Below are positions 6,000 through 12,754 of a stretch of DNA of 33,019 nt, one piece after another. This stretch comes from a virus, in IMG/VR virus record IMGVR_UViG_3300050821_001186, positions 1 through 33,019 of that record. The stretch is one strand, 5' to 3'. The notes under the pieces are model-generated. The model searched no databases and was not told the DNA's origin. It saw nothing but the letters and a program-made list of their open reading frames with translations. The position numbers were made by a program, and so were the translations under genes. How positions within the stretch are numbered: the first letter of the stretch is position 1; each line of letters opens with the position of its first letter.

Positions 6000-6424
6000 A
6001 CGTCGAGGATTTCCTCCTGCTGCTGAAGGGCGTAAAACCGGCCGGCAAGGATCGCTGGGTGGCGCGCTGCCCCTATCACAACGACCGAATGCCGTCGCTG
6101 GCAATCACCAAGGGCGACCGTGTGCCGATCCTGCTGCACTGCTTCGCTGGCTGCGATGTCGACCAAGTCGTGGGCGCCGTCGGGCTCGAGCTGTCAGACC
6201 TGATGCCGCCGAAGGATCCGCATTTCCGAGACGATCAGCGCGCACGCCTGGCAGTGCCTTTCACGCCAGAGCAGGCGCTGCGGTGTCTGTCGACCGAGTC
6301 CACGTTCATGTTCGTGACGATCTCGGAGATCACGCGCGGCAAGCCGCTCGACCAGCTCACCAAGGATCGTCTGATCGAGGCCGCGCGCCGGTTCGTCGAG
6401 GCCGATCGGATCTGCGGTGCCTGA
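5996..6424 (+). CDS. CHC2-type zinc-finger protein, primase-like
   Basis: A 142-residue protein with CPYH (Cys25, His28) and HCFAGC (Cys49, Cys53), the zinc-binding module of DnaG-type primases and related phage proteins, with the typical MPSLAI after the first pair. In primases this finger reads template DNA. The TOPRIM catalytic domain is absent, so this is a finger-only protein that probably works with the helicase gene overlapping it by eight bases, like the split primase/helicase modules of other phages. The start overlaps the upstream stop as ATGA. Zinc-finger call is firm; active primase function is unproven. Confidence 0.8.
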   Translation: MNVEDFLLLLKGVKPAGKDRWVARCPYHNDRMPSLAITKGDRVPILLHCFAGCDVDQVVGAVGLELSDLMPPKDPHFRDDQRARLAVPFTPEQALRCLSTESTFMFVTISEITRGKPLDQLTKDRLIEAARRFVEADRICGA

Positions 6425-7424
6425 ATCCTACGCGGGGCGGCGCGCCGCCGAAGCCAGGCAGGCCATCGACCGATCAATTGCGCATCAGGTGGTGCGATTG
6501 GTAAGTTCGCGCGGCGACGCAACTGTGATCGACCTGACGCCGCACGTGCAGAACCTGCCACCGCTGAACCGGATCGTGAGCCTTGGCGGTGACCGGCTAC
6601 GTCAGCAGGTTTTTGACGAGCTGAATGCCCCGGAGCAGATGCGCGGCTCGCGCACGCCGTGGCCGAAGGTCGACGAGGTATTCCGGATGCGCGCCGGCGA
6701 GGTCACGGCCTGGATCGGCCCGAACAACGAGGGCAAGTCGACAGCGGTGCTGCACGTGATGGGATCGCTCGCGCTGGCCGGCGAGCGGTGCTTGGTGGCC
6801 TCGCTCGAGATGCCGGTGAAGGACCAGGCGCTGGTGGTGTCGCGTCAGCAACTGGTGCGCGACTTCGGCGATCGGGCGCGCTACGACCGACTGATGGACC
6901 GGCTCGACGAGACGCTATCCTTCCTCGATTTCATGGGCACGCTGGGGCCGGAGCCGATGCTGGCGCTGATCCGCTATGCGGCGCGCGAGCTGCACTGCCA
7001 GCACGTGGTGGTCGACAACCTAACCAAGGTGGTGCCCCCGTCGATGCGCGCCGACGAGATACTGGCGCGGTTCATTGGAGCCGCCGTATTGCTGGCTTAT
7101 GAAGAAAGTATCCACTTACATCTGGTGGGCCACGTGCGCAAGCCGAAGGCCGGCGAGGCGCTTTCCCGGTACGACTGGCGCGGCACGGGCGCGGCGAGCG
7201 ACATGGTCGACAACGTGCTGATTGTTCAGGACAACCCGAAGAAAAAGGCCGTGGTCGACAACGAGGTCGACGCCTTGGATGACAGTTTCGACACGCTGCT
7301 GTGCGTCGACAAGCAGCGCTACGGGCCGGCGCGGCGGCGCTTTCGGTTCTGGTTCAATGAGGAACAGCGGCGCCTGTCGAGCGGCCGCGGCTGGGCCTTG
7401 CGCGCATTCGATGAGGAGAACTGA
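6417..7424 (+). CDS. Replicative DNA helicase-like RecA-fold ATPase
   Basis: A 335-residue P-loop ATPase with Walker A GPNNEGKST (101-109), the SLEMP segment (about 129-133) seen in DnaB-like helicases, Walker B QHVVVDNL (Asp200) and the HLVGHVRKP segment (about 236-243) before GAASDMVDNVLIV. This is the RecA/DnaB core, without the N-terminal DnaB domain. With the finger protein upstream it likely unwinds DNA at the phage fork. GTG start overlaps the upstream gene by eight bases; its TGA shares one base with the ATG of the next gene. An alternative role as a RepA- or RadA-like ATPase is possible. Confidence 0.85.
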   Translation: MPESYAGRRAAEARQAIDRSIAHQVVRLVSSRGDATVIDLTPHVQNLPPLNRIVSLGGDRLRQQVFDELNAPEQMRGSRTPWPKVDEVFRMRAGEVTAWIGPNNEGKSTAVLHVMGSLALAGERCLVASLEMPVKDQALVVSRQQLVRDFGDRARYDRLMDRLDETLSFLDFMGTLGPEPMLALIRYAARELHCQHVVVDNLTKVVPPSMRADEILARFIGAAVLLAYEESIHLHLVGHVRKPKAGEALSRYDWRGTGAASDMVDNVLIVQDNPKKKAVVDNEVDALDDSFDTLLCVDKQRYGPARRRFRFWFNEEQRRLSSGRGWALRAFDEEN

Positions 7425-8170
7425 TGCCGAACCGTGTCATCCGAGACGCCATTCTGGACAGCGAGGCGTACCACGCTCTATCGATCGATGCCCGCTGCCT
7501 TTTCATTGAGCTCATCCTGTGCGCCGACGATTATGGCTTGGTGCCGATTGGGCACCTATATCTGAAGCGCCACACGCCGACATGCGAAGGCAAAAGCGCC
7601 CAGGCGATCGACGGCCTGCTGGAGCAGATTGCAGCGCAGCAAATGATGGCCGTGTACCAAAGTGACAGCGGAAACCGGTTCGCGGCGATCCTTAAGTTCG
7701 GCAACGGACCGCGCGCATTGAATCCAAAATGGCCCCTTCCGCCGGAACCACTTCTAAGCAAAATCAACGAATTGCACGAAAAACGCATAGCACGTGCGAT
7801 GCAGACGCACAGCAGACGCGCTGCATCTGCACCCGTGACCGTGACCGTGGGCGTGACCGAGACCGTGACCGAAAAGAAAAAGAGAAAGATAGGGGCGCGC
7901 GCCCCGCGCGCCGATCGCCCCGTCACCGCGCTTCCCGACGACTTTGCCCTTACGGATCAGCTCGTCGCTTATGGGCGCAAGGTCGGCCTGACAACCGCCG
8001 AGACGCAGCGCGGATTCGAGCGGTTCTGCAACAACGCGCGGGCCAAAGCTCACGCCTACGCGGATTGGGCAGCCGCATTCCGCACCTGGTGCGATTACGA
8101 CGGTGAACGCAAGCGGAAAGAAGATCCCCCGCTCGACCTCACCGAAGGCGGAAAGTACGTCGTCGCATGA
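7424..8170 (+). CDS. Phage replication initiator, O-like
   Basis: A 248-residue protein. The N-terminal part (MPNRVIRDAILDSEAYHALS; DDYGLVP; FGNGPRALNPKWPLPP) matches a phage winged-helix replication family found in O-gene position. A low-complexity linker of alternating Val/Thr (about residues 138-150) and KKKRK leads to a C-terminal helical domain (FERFCNNARAKAHAYADWAAAFRTWC) similar to the C-termini of several phage replication proteins. The linker DNA is an array of hexamers that may be the origin. It follows the helicase directly (TGATG) and overlaps the next gene by ATGA. The initiator role is inferred from family and position. Confidence 0.75.
   Translation: MPNRVIRDAILDSEAYHALSIDARCLFIELILCADDYGLVPIGHLYLKRHTPTCEGKSAQAIDGLLEQIAAQQMMAVYQSDSGNRFAAILKFGNGPRALNPKWPLPPEPLLSKINELHEKRIARAMQTHSRRAASAPVTVTVGVTETVTEKKKRKIGARAPRADRPVTALPDDFALTDQLVAYGRKVGLTTAETQRGFERFCNNARAKAHAYADWAAAFRTWCDYDGERKRKEDPPLDLTEGGKYVVA
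7835..7905 (+). other. Candidate replication origin: hexamer array, purine tract and palindrome
   Basis: Six consecutive hexamers run from 7835 to 7870: gtgacc, gtgacc, gtgggc, gtgacc, gagacc, gtgacc. They are followed by a purine-only tract rich in A (7871-7888) and then by the perfect 14-base palindrome GGGGCGCGCGCCCC (7892-7905). The whole lies inside the O-like gene, where lambda-type phages place their origin: iterons bound by the initiator beside an easily melted tract. Hexamers are shorter than lambda iterons, so this remains a hypothesis. Confidence 0.4.
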
Positions 8171-8286
8171 TCCTCCTGCGCCTTTACCGCTCATTTCGCC
8201 GCTGGCGCGAGCTCGGCTGCTCCCGCCGCGTCGCGCTCGAGGCCGCCATCGTCTGCTCGCGGTTCGATGCTCCGAGGCCGCGATGA
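8167..8286 (+). CDS. 39-residue basic protein
   Basis: A very short gene (MILLRLYRSFRRWRELGCSR...) with nine or more arginines. It is supported by ATGA overlaps at both ends and fills the gap between two recognised genes. Small Arg-rich proteins of this look (rigid helix, RRxALEAA) occur in replication-to-late regions of lambdoid and related phages; function is not known. Confidence 0.55.
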   Translation: MILLRLYRSFRRWRELGCSRRVALEAAIVCSRFDAPRPR

Positions 8287-8453
8287 ACGCATTCCAGCTC
8301 GAGCAGGTGCGCGCCGACATATTGCACACGGTCGAGTTCATCGATCGGCTGCATGAGCACGGCGTCACCGAGCAGCAGATGCAGGCGGTGCGCGAAGAAG
8401 TGGCGCGGCTGAAGATGCGCGCTGCGATCGCCGTGGCCGCGGACACGCGCTGA
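8283..8453 (+). CDS. 56-residue helical protein
   Basis: The protein begins MNAFQLEQVRADILHTVEFI and is predicted by eye to be almost entirely helical with heptad-like hydrophobic spacing, so a coiled-coil dimer is plausible. The ATG overlaps the upstream stop as ATGA; its stop shares one base with the next ATG (TGATG). No named family is recognised. Confidence 0.6.
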   Translation: MNAFQLEQVRADILHTVEFIDRLHEHGVTEQQMQAVREEVARLKMRAAIAVAADTR

Positions 8454-8734
8454 TGCGGCACCTGCACCGCGTTGACGCCAACCAGGCCGCCATCGTCGAG
8501 GCCCTGAACCGCGCCGGCTGCACGACGCTCAGCCTCACGTCGATCGGCAACGGATGCCCGGACCTGCTCGTGGCCCGCTCCGGCCAGATGTGGCTGCTCG
8601 AGCTGAAGGCCGACAGCGAGCTCGCCCAGTCTCAGATCGCCTGGATCAACGCCTGGAACGCCAAGGTCCACGTCGTGCGCAGCGTGGATGATGCCTTGCG
8701 CGCCGTGGGCCTCGCGAAATCGCCGAAACCGTAA
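8453..8734 (+). CDS. VRR-NUC domain nuclease
   Basis: A 93-residue protein with the compact PD-(D/E)xK core of the VRR-NUC family: GNGCPDLLV (Asp37) followed by WLLELKAD (Glu50, Lys52), then a glutamine in ELAQSQIAW. The family includes Holliday-junction or flap-type DNA nucleases, and phage single-domain versions occur in replication/recombination blocks, as here. It would cut branched DNA arising from replication before packaging. Catalytic residues are all present; the exact substrate is not known. Confidence 0.85.
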   Translation: MRHLHRVDANQAAIVEALNRAGCTTLSLTSIGNGCPDLLVARSGQMWLLELKADSELAQSQIAWINAWNAKVHVVRSVDDALRAVGLAKSPKP

Positions 8735-8740
8735 CGCACA

Positions 8741-8758
8741 GGCGGTATCATTTCCGCC
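8741..8758 (+). promoter_or_regulatory. Short hairpin ahead of a GTG start
   Basis: GGCGG and CCGCC form a five-base stem around an eight-base loop, ending one base before the GTG at 8760. It could hide the weak ribosome-binding site of the following gene. The stem is short and may be chance in high-GC DNA. Confidence 0.2.
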
Positions 8759-8759
8759 C

Positions 8760-9020
8760 GTGACTCCGCCACCGGCCCCGCTGCACACGTTCGGCGAAAT
8801 CGCGGTCATCATCGACCACACCACGACGCACCGGCCGTTTTCCTCGCGCGAGTTCATCTTCCGCGTACGCACGCCGTCGAAGGAAAGCTCCCTGGTCAAG
8901 GTCTACCGGATCGAAATCCTGGACGCCGAAATCGTCGATATGACCGAACGCCAGATAGCCGAATTCCTGCTGCGCGGGCCGCGCCGCAAGTCGTTGCTTT
9001 TCACCTATCGCGAGCCCTGA
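8760..9020 (+). CDS. Unknown 86-residue protein
   Basis: The protein starts at GTG (VTPPPAPLHTFGEIAVIIDH) because no ATG exists before the last third of the frame. It has a beta-rich N-terminal half and ends in FLLRGPRRKSLLFTYREP, a basic segment. No family is recognised. The ribosome-binding site is weak, and the stop shares one base with the next ATG. It lies between nuclease and zinc-finger genes, so a DNA-related accessory role is possible. Confidence 0.55.
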   Translation: MTPPPAPLHTFGEIAVIIDHTTTHRPFSSREFIFRVRTPSKESSLVKVYRIEILDAEIVDMTERQIAEFLLRGPRRKSLLFTYREP

Positions 9021-9217
9021 TGAGCCTGCGCTGCATCGGCTGCGGCGAGCACTTCGCATCCGGCGAGGCCTTCGACCTGCACGCGACCGGCAAACGGCGA
9101 CCGGAGCGCGATGCGCCGAAGCGCTGCCGCACGCCCGAGGAAATGCGCGCCCTCGGCATGAACCAGACACCCGGCAACCACGCCTGGCGCATGAAGCCGC
9201 GCAATGGCAGCCGATGA
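9020..9217 (+). CDS. Small zinc-finger phage protein
   Basis: A 65-residue protein with CIGCGEHF, then FDLHATGKR, then KRCRTPEEMRALGMNQ. Cys5, Cys8, the His of DLH and the later Cys could bind zinc. The RC.TPEEM..LGM end is a recurrent feature of small phage proteins in this position, whose function is unknown. Start shares one base with the upstream stop (TGATG). Confidence 0.65.
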   Translation: MSLRCIGCGEHFASGEAFDLHATGKRRPERDAPKRCRTPEEMRALGMNQTPGNHAWRMKPRNGSR

Positions 9218-9344
9218 GATTGTCATCGCCCTCACGGTCGGCGCCATCGCCGTGTTCGGCATCGCCGTCCTGGTGCTGATCGCCATCTGGCTGCCGCCGT
9301 TCCTTCGCCGGATATGGCAGATGAAACAGGACGATGGAGAGTGA
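9204..9344 (+). CDS. 46-residue single-span membrane protein
   Basis: A short gene giving one long hydrophobic helix at about residues 6-33 (IVIALTVGAIAVFGIAVLVL and onward), followed by a basic patch (FLRRIWQMK) and an acidic end. Positive charges after the helix favour a cytoplasmic C-terminus. The ATG overlaps the upstream gene by 14 bases. It might be an accessory holin-like or superinfection protein, but nothing specific identifies it. Confidence 0.55.
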   Translation: MAADEIVIALTVGAIAVFGIAVLVLIAIWLPPFLRRIWQMKQDDGE

Positions 9345-9403
9345 CCACTATCGCCGAAATGGTGGTAGCTTCACCAAACTTTGCGGGATATAAAAACCCT
9401 GAC

Positions 9404-9775
9404 ATGGGTAAGCGCGGGCCTCAACCCTTCAAGCCGACCGAGCAGGAGCGGCAGGACGTCATTGCCATGATCGGCGGTGGCATACCGCAGGAAGCGATCC
9501 GCCGGTATCTGCACCGCGCCCGGCCGGATGGCGGCCCGATCAGCGAGAACACATTCCGCAAAGCGTTCCGCGCCGAAATCGCATCGGGCGGTGGCGACGC
9601 CAACGGGAAAATGGCTGTGACCCTCTTTGCGAAGGCGCTCGGGGGTGACACGACAGCGCTGATCTGGTGGACGAAGACGCGGATGGGATGGCGCGAACTG
9701 ATCCGTCATGACGTTGACGTCGACCTGCGCGCCCGCGTCTATCGCCCAGACACCGACGATACGTCTCTCGGTTAG
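9404..9775 (+). CDS. DNA-binding protein, candidate small terminase subunit
   Basis: A 123-residue protein starting MGKRGPQPFKPTEQERQDVI, the usual opening of a phage helix-turn-helix family. Residues about 20-60 (IAMIGGGIPQEAIRRYLHRA...ISENTFRKAF) look like a winged or simple helix-turn-helix, and WWTKTRMGWRE follows. Its place upstream of the large terminase makes a small terminase (packaging-site recognition) the best guess, though it is about 1.1 kb away with five small genes between. GTG at 9341, in a GTGA overlap with the preceding stop, is an alternative start adding 21 residues; MGKRGP is preferred from family appearance. Confidence 0.6.
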   Translation: MGKRGPQPFKPTEQERQDVIAMIGGGIPQEAIRRYLHRARPDGGPISENTFRKAFRAEIASGGGDANGKMAVTLFAKALGGDTTALIWWTKTRMGWRELIRHDVDVDLRARVYRPDTDDTSLG

Positions 9776-9839
9776 CGGCCACTTGCGGGTCAATACCGCC
9801 TATGCGATGATGGTCGATCCTTAAGGGCGAAGCCTCTCC

Positions 9840-9995
9840 ATGCCGCTGATGCGCTCGGTGACTGACAAGGCGTTCAAGTCGAACATCCGGCGCGAGGTGG
9901 GAGCTGGGAAGCCCGTGAAACAGGCTGTGGCGATCGCCTACAGCGAAAAGCGCAAGGCCGCCGCGCGCAAGTCGGCCACCTCCAGGAGTCGATGA
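9840..9995 (+). CDS. Small basic conserved phage protein
   Basis: A 51-residue protein (MPLMRSVTDKAFKSNIRREV...) with the recurrent signature NIRREVGAGKPVKQAVAIAY followed by a Lys/Arg/Ala tail. I recognise this NI..E...GKP.KQAVAIA pattern from many phage genomes near late genes; no function is established that I know of. The basic tail suggests DNA or RNA contact. The 64-base gap before it shows no clear promoter. Its stop overlaps the next ATG as ATGA. Confidence 0.65.
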   Translation: MPLMRSVTDKAFKSNIRREVGAGKPVKQAVAIAYSEKRKAAARKSATSRSR

Positions 9996-10177
9996 TCATG
10001 CCGAAGATGCCCAGCTCGGAGCAGTGCTACCCGCACGACTGTGTCCATGACGCGTACAAGGAAACAAAATCGGAGGGCCGGATCTCGACCCACGACGAGC
10101 ACCGGTCCGAGGAGCACCACAAGACCATGGACGAGGCAGAGCACGGCGGGATGCCGCACCACGTAAACAAGCCCTAG
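9992..10177 (+). CDS. Unknown His/Glu-rich 61-residue protein
   Basis: A hydrophilic protein (MIMPKMPSSEQCYPHDCVHD...) with many His, Glu and Asp residues, including EHRSEEHHKTMDEAEHGGMP, and two cysteines in CYPHDC. It might bind metal, but no family is recognised. Start overlaps the upstream stop as ATGA. Confidence 0.5.
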   Translation: MIMPKMPSSEQCYPHDCVHDAYKETKSEGRISTHDEHRSEEHHKTMDEAEHGGMPHHVNKP

Positions 10178-10209
10178 AAACTGGGGACGGACTGCGGGAG
10201 TCATTCCCC

Positions 10210-10584
10210 TTGGATTTAGTCGAAAAAATCGACTGTAGCGCCCGTACGGCCCCGCCAGGGGCATTCCCGGGCGTCCTAAAGCCCACCTCCAACCGCCTGC
10301 TGGTCGAACTGATCGATCCGCCGCCAACCGCCGCCGGCCTGATCCTGCCGCGCCCGGCCTACGGAATCAGGGACAGCCAAGGCCAGCGCGGGCACCGCGG
10401 ACGCGTGGTCGCAGTCGGGCCCGGCAAGCGGACCAAGAAGGGCGCGGTGATCCCGGTCGAAGTCCGGCCCGGCGATGTGGTGATCTTCGGCGAGTTCGAC
10501 TTCAAACGGTGGCGTGACGTGGACAAAGAAGCGACGTTCATGCTGATCTCGGAGATGGACGTTTGCGGCGTGGAGGAGGCGTAA
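10210..10584 (+). CDS. GroES-like (Cpn10) co-chaperonin
   Basis: A 124-residue protein with the Cpn10 pattern: LKPTSNRLLVELIDPPPT (24-40), TAAGLILPRP (40-49) where GroES has its mobile-loop region, GRVVAVGPGKR (64-74), VEVRPGDVVIFGEF (83-96) and a final ATFMLISEMDVCGVEE. Such proteins cap the GroEL ring during folding; P22-type coat proteins need GroEL/ES, and T4 gp31 is a precedent for a phage-encoded cap. An N-terminal extension of about 20 residues is unusual. The start is TTG with GGGAG about nine bases upstream; no ATG is available. It sits just ahead of the packaging and head genes. Family assignment is good; folding of coat protein is inference. Confidence 0.82.
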   Translation: MDLVEKIDCSARTAPPGAFPGVLKPTSNRLLVELIDPPPTAAGLILPRPAYGIRDSQGQRGHRGRVVAVGPGKRTKKGAVIPVEVRPGDVVIFGEFDFKRWRDVDKEATFMLISEMDVCGVEEA

Positions 10585-10904
10585 TGGAAAAGCAGCCAGT
10601 CGTTCTGAGCATCGGCAAGATGCGCTTGCCTGAAGGCGTATTCCACGCATGCTTCGTCGATGGCGAGATGCGCGAGGTCGTCCAGTACGAAATCAACGTG
10701 GACCAGTTCCGCGTACGGTGGGACACGCTCATCAACGGCTGGCAATACACCGTGAGCAAATGGACCGGCGACCGCTATCATGTCGATGCGGTCGCATTTG
10801 CGGCCAGCGAGCGCGCGGCGACCCGCCAACTCTTCGTGGACCTGTACCTCAGCGGCATCGATCTGGAAGCCAAGCGCGTGCAAATCGGCGCGCATCTGAT
10901 GTGA
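10584..10904 (+). CDS. Unknown 106-residue protein
   Basis: The protein begins MEKQPVVLSIGKMRLPEGVF and looks like a mixed alpha/beta domain ending in a helix (AATRQLFVDLYLSGIDLEAK). GGAGGAGG lies just upstream and the ATG shares one base with the TAA of the GroES-like gene. Its TGA overlaps the terminase GTG as GTGA. No family is recognised; it is co-translated with packaging genes. Confidence 0.6.
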   Translation: MEKQPVVLSIGKMRLPEGVFHACFVDGEMREVVQYEINVDQFRVRWDTLINGWQYTVSKWTGDRYHVDAVAFAASERAATRQLFVDLYLSGIDLEAKRVQIGAHLM

Positions 10905-12283
10905 CCGACGCATTCGCCCTCACCGCCAAGCAGCGCGAAGCCAACAAGCTTCTCGGCGGGCCGGCCATGCATATCCTGCTGTACGGCGGCTCGCGCTCCG
11001 GCAAGACACTGCTCATCATCCGCGCGATCGTCTGGCGCGCGCTCTACGCTCCCGGCTCGCGCCACGCCGTGTTGCGCTTTCGCCTGGCACACGTCAAGGC
11101 CTCAATCGTCAACGACACGTTTCCGAAGGTGATGAAGCTGTGCTTCCCGCGCGAGGCATGGGATCTCGACAAGCAGGAGTGGCGCGCGATCCTGCGCAAC
11201 ACCGGCTCTGAGATCTGGTTCGGGGGCTTGGACGACAAGGAGCGCACCGAGAAGATTCTCGGCATGGAGTTCGCCTCCGTGTTCCTGAACGAGTGCTCGC
11301 AGATCCCGTACAACTCGCGCAACCTGGCGGTTACGCGTCTCGCACAGCGCGTGCAGATCAAGTGGGAGAACGCGCCGCCCCACGACATGCGGCAGAAGAT
11401 GTACTACGACGAGAACCCGCCCGACAAGGCGCACTGGACCTATCGCCTGTTCCGGCTCGGCATCGATCCGGAGACGAAGGAGCGATTGAAGGACGGCGGC
11501 AACTATGCGTGCCTGCAGGTCAACCCCCGCGACAACCTGGCGAACCTGCCGGACAAGTACATCTCAACGCTTGAGGGCTTGAGCGCGCGCAACCGGCGCC
11601 GCTTTCTTGAGGGAGAGTTTCGCGATGCGCGCCCGGATGCGCTCTTCTCCGACGAGGTCTTCGACAAGTGGCGCCAGATCGATCTCGGTGATCTGCCCGA
11701 TATGCAGCGCATCGTGGTCGCAATCGACCCGTCCGGCTCAGGCGACATCGACAATTCCGAGAATGACGCAATCGGTATCGTCGTGGCCGGCTTGGGTACG
11801 GATGGCATCGGCTACTGCCTCGAAGACCTGACGGTGCTGGCCGGCCCGAAGACCTGGGCCAACATCGCCATCACCGCTTACGACCGTTGGAACGCGGACC
11901 TGATCGTGGCCGAGACGAATTACGGCGGGGCGATGGTGCAGCAGGTCATCCGCACCGCTCGGACCGAAGACGGCAAGGCGCGTTCGAACATCCCCTTCAA
12001 AGCGGTGAACGCAAGCCGTGGCAAGGTGGTGCGCGCCGAGCCGATCTCAGCTCTGGCCGAACAGGGCAAGGTCCGCATGGCCGGCAACTTCGTCGAGCTC
12101 GAAGAGGAATTGTGCGGCTTCACGACGGCCGGCTATACCGGATCGCAATCGCCCAACCGGGCCGATGCGTTCGTGTGGGCGTTCGCGGAGCTGTTCCCGG
12201 CGATCGTGCAGCCGAGAGTTGAAACGGTGCGCAAGCCGCATCCGCAAATGGCTACGGCACAGAGGTACTCATGGATGGGATAA
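10901..12283 (+). CDS. terL: Terminase large subunit (DNA packaging ATPase and nuclease)
   Basis: A 460-residue packaging motor. The ATPase domain has Walker A GGSRSGKT (29-36) and Walker B VFLNE (127-131, catalytic Glu131). The C-terminal RNase H-like nuclease shows IVVAIDPSGSGD (Asp276), LIVAETN (Glu338) and NRADAFVWA (Asp422), the usual acidic triad. It threads DNA through the portal into the prohead and cuts the concatemer. Start is GTG (VTDAFALTAKQREA) in a GTGA overlap with the upstream gene; the frame is open upstream but that part is a shadow of the neighbour. Length is normal for the family. Headful versus site-specific cutting cannot be decided here. Confidence 0.95.
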   Translation: MTDAFALTAKQREANKLLGGPAMHILLYGGSRSGKTLLIIRAIVWRALYAPGSRHAVLRFRLAHVKASIVNDTFPKVMKLCFPREAWDLDKQEWRAILRNTGSEIWFGGLDDKERTEKILGMEFASVFLNECSQIPYNSRNLAVTRLAQRVQIKWENAPPHDMRQKMYYDENPPDKAHWTYRLFRLGIDPETKERLKDGGNYACLQVNPRDNLANLPDKYISTLEGLSARNRRRFLEGEFRDARPDALFSDEVFDKWRQIDLGDLPDMQRIVVAIDPSGSGDIDNSENDAIGIVVAGLGTDGIGYCLEDLTVLAGPKTWANIAITAYDRWNADLIVAETNYGGAMVQQVIRTARTEDGKARSNIPFKAVNASRGKVVRAEPISALAEQGKVRMAGNFVELEEELCGFTTAGYTGSQSPNRADAFVWAFAELFPAIVQPRVETVRKPHPQMATAQRYSWMG

Positions 12284-12477
12284 CGGATCTCACCCGCGAG
12301 CAGACCGAAGTCGCAATCCTGCGCGCCTTCTATGATGCCTGGGTCGAGTTCCACAAGATCCCGAACGACGGCCCGCACAGCAACAAGAAGAAGCAGGCGG
12401 CGCAGGCGATTGTCAATGCGCGCTGGGCGATCATCCGGTTCGATCGGCTGTACGGGCCGTTGAGCAAAGATGCATAG
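12271..12477 (+). CDS. Unknown 68-residue protein
   Basis: A mostly helical, lysine/arginine-containing protein (MDGITDLTREQTEVAILRAF...) that overlaps the terminase end by 13 bases and the next gene by eight. GPHSNKKKQAAQAIVNARWA is the most basic region. No known motif. The gene sits between terminase and portal, so a packaging accessory is possible. Confidence 0.6.
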   Translation: MDGITDLTREQTEVAILRAFYDAWVEFHKIPNDGPHSNKKKQAAQAIVNARWAIIRFDRLYGPLSKDA

Positions 12478-12754
12478 ACGCAGCTTTCTCGGTGGAATTC
12501 TGGCGCTTGGTGCGGCGCCTGCGGTCGTTCGCGCATCATCGCTAATGCGAATCGTGACGCCGTCTCTTGTGGAAACGGTCGTTTACAACAATCGCCTATT
12601 GACGCCAAGCATGATTGTTGCCGAAGCGCTCAAAGTTCTTGAAATGCAATTCCACCGCGACGCCTCATTCGACTTCGACGCGCCGGAGAAACTAAATGGC
12701 GTGATTCAAATTCGCAAGCCGATTCGGTTTGTGACGGAGATGAGAGTTGCCTGA
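12470..12754 (+). CDS. Twin-arginine signal protein with a coat-protein N-arm-like domain
   Basis: A 94-residue protein. Residues 1-25 form a classic Tat signal: HRRSFLGG twin-arginine motif, hydrophobic GGILALGAAPAVV, a basic Arg21 and a possible VRA cleavage site. Residues 41-61 (NRLLTPSMIVAEALKVLEMQ and Phe61) align with residues 3-23 of this phage's own coat protein at 12 of 21 identical positions, and residues 74-88 (KLNGVIQIRKPIRFV) align with coat residues 43-57 after a seven-residue gap. So it looks like a secretion signal fused to a shortened copy of the coat N-arm. Third-position GC is about 57% by hand count, well below neighbours. No strong ribosome-binding site. Short Tat-signal proteins occur between these genes in other phages; function is unknown. 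Confidence 0.7.
   Translation: MHRRSFLGGILALGAAPAVVRASSLMRIVTPSLVETVVYNNRLLTPSMIVAEALKVLEMQFHRDASFDFDAPEKLNGVIQIRKPIRFVTEMRVA

Noticed and set aside
5144-6166. 340-codon minus-strand frame
   Set aside because: It covers the HPPC gene, the intergenic gap and two other plus-strand genes, with no protein-like motif.
7754-8899. Minus-strand frame of 381 codons
   Set aside because: It runs across five plus-strand genes joined by tight overlaps; composition is that of a reverse-strand shadow.
9360-9404. TATAAA as a -10 box before the helix-turn-helix gene
   Set aside because: No acceptable -35 element at 16-18 bases; the preceding genes are translationally coupled, so a promoter is not needed.
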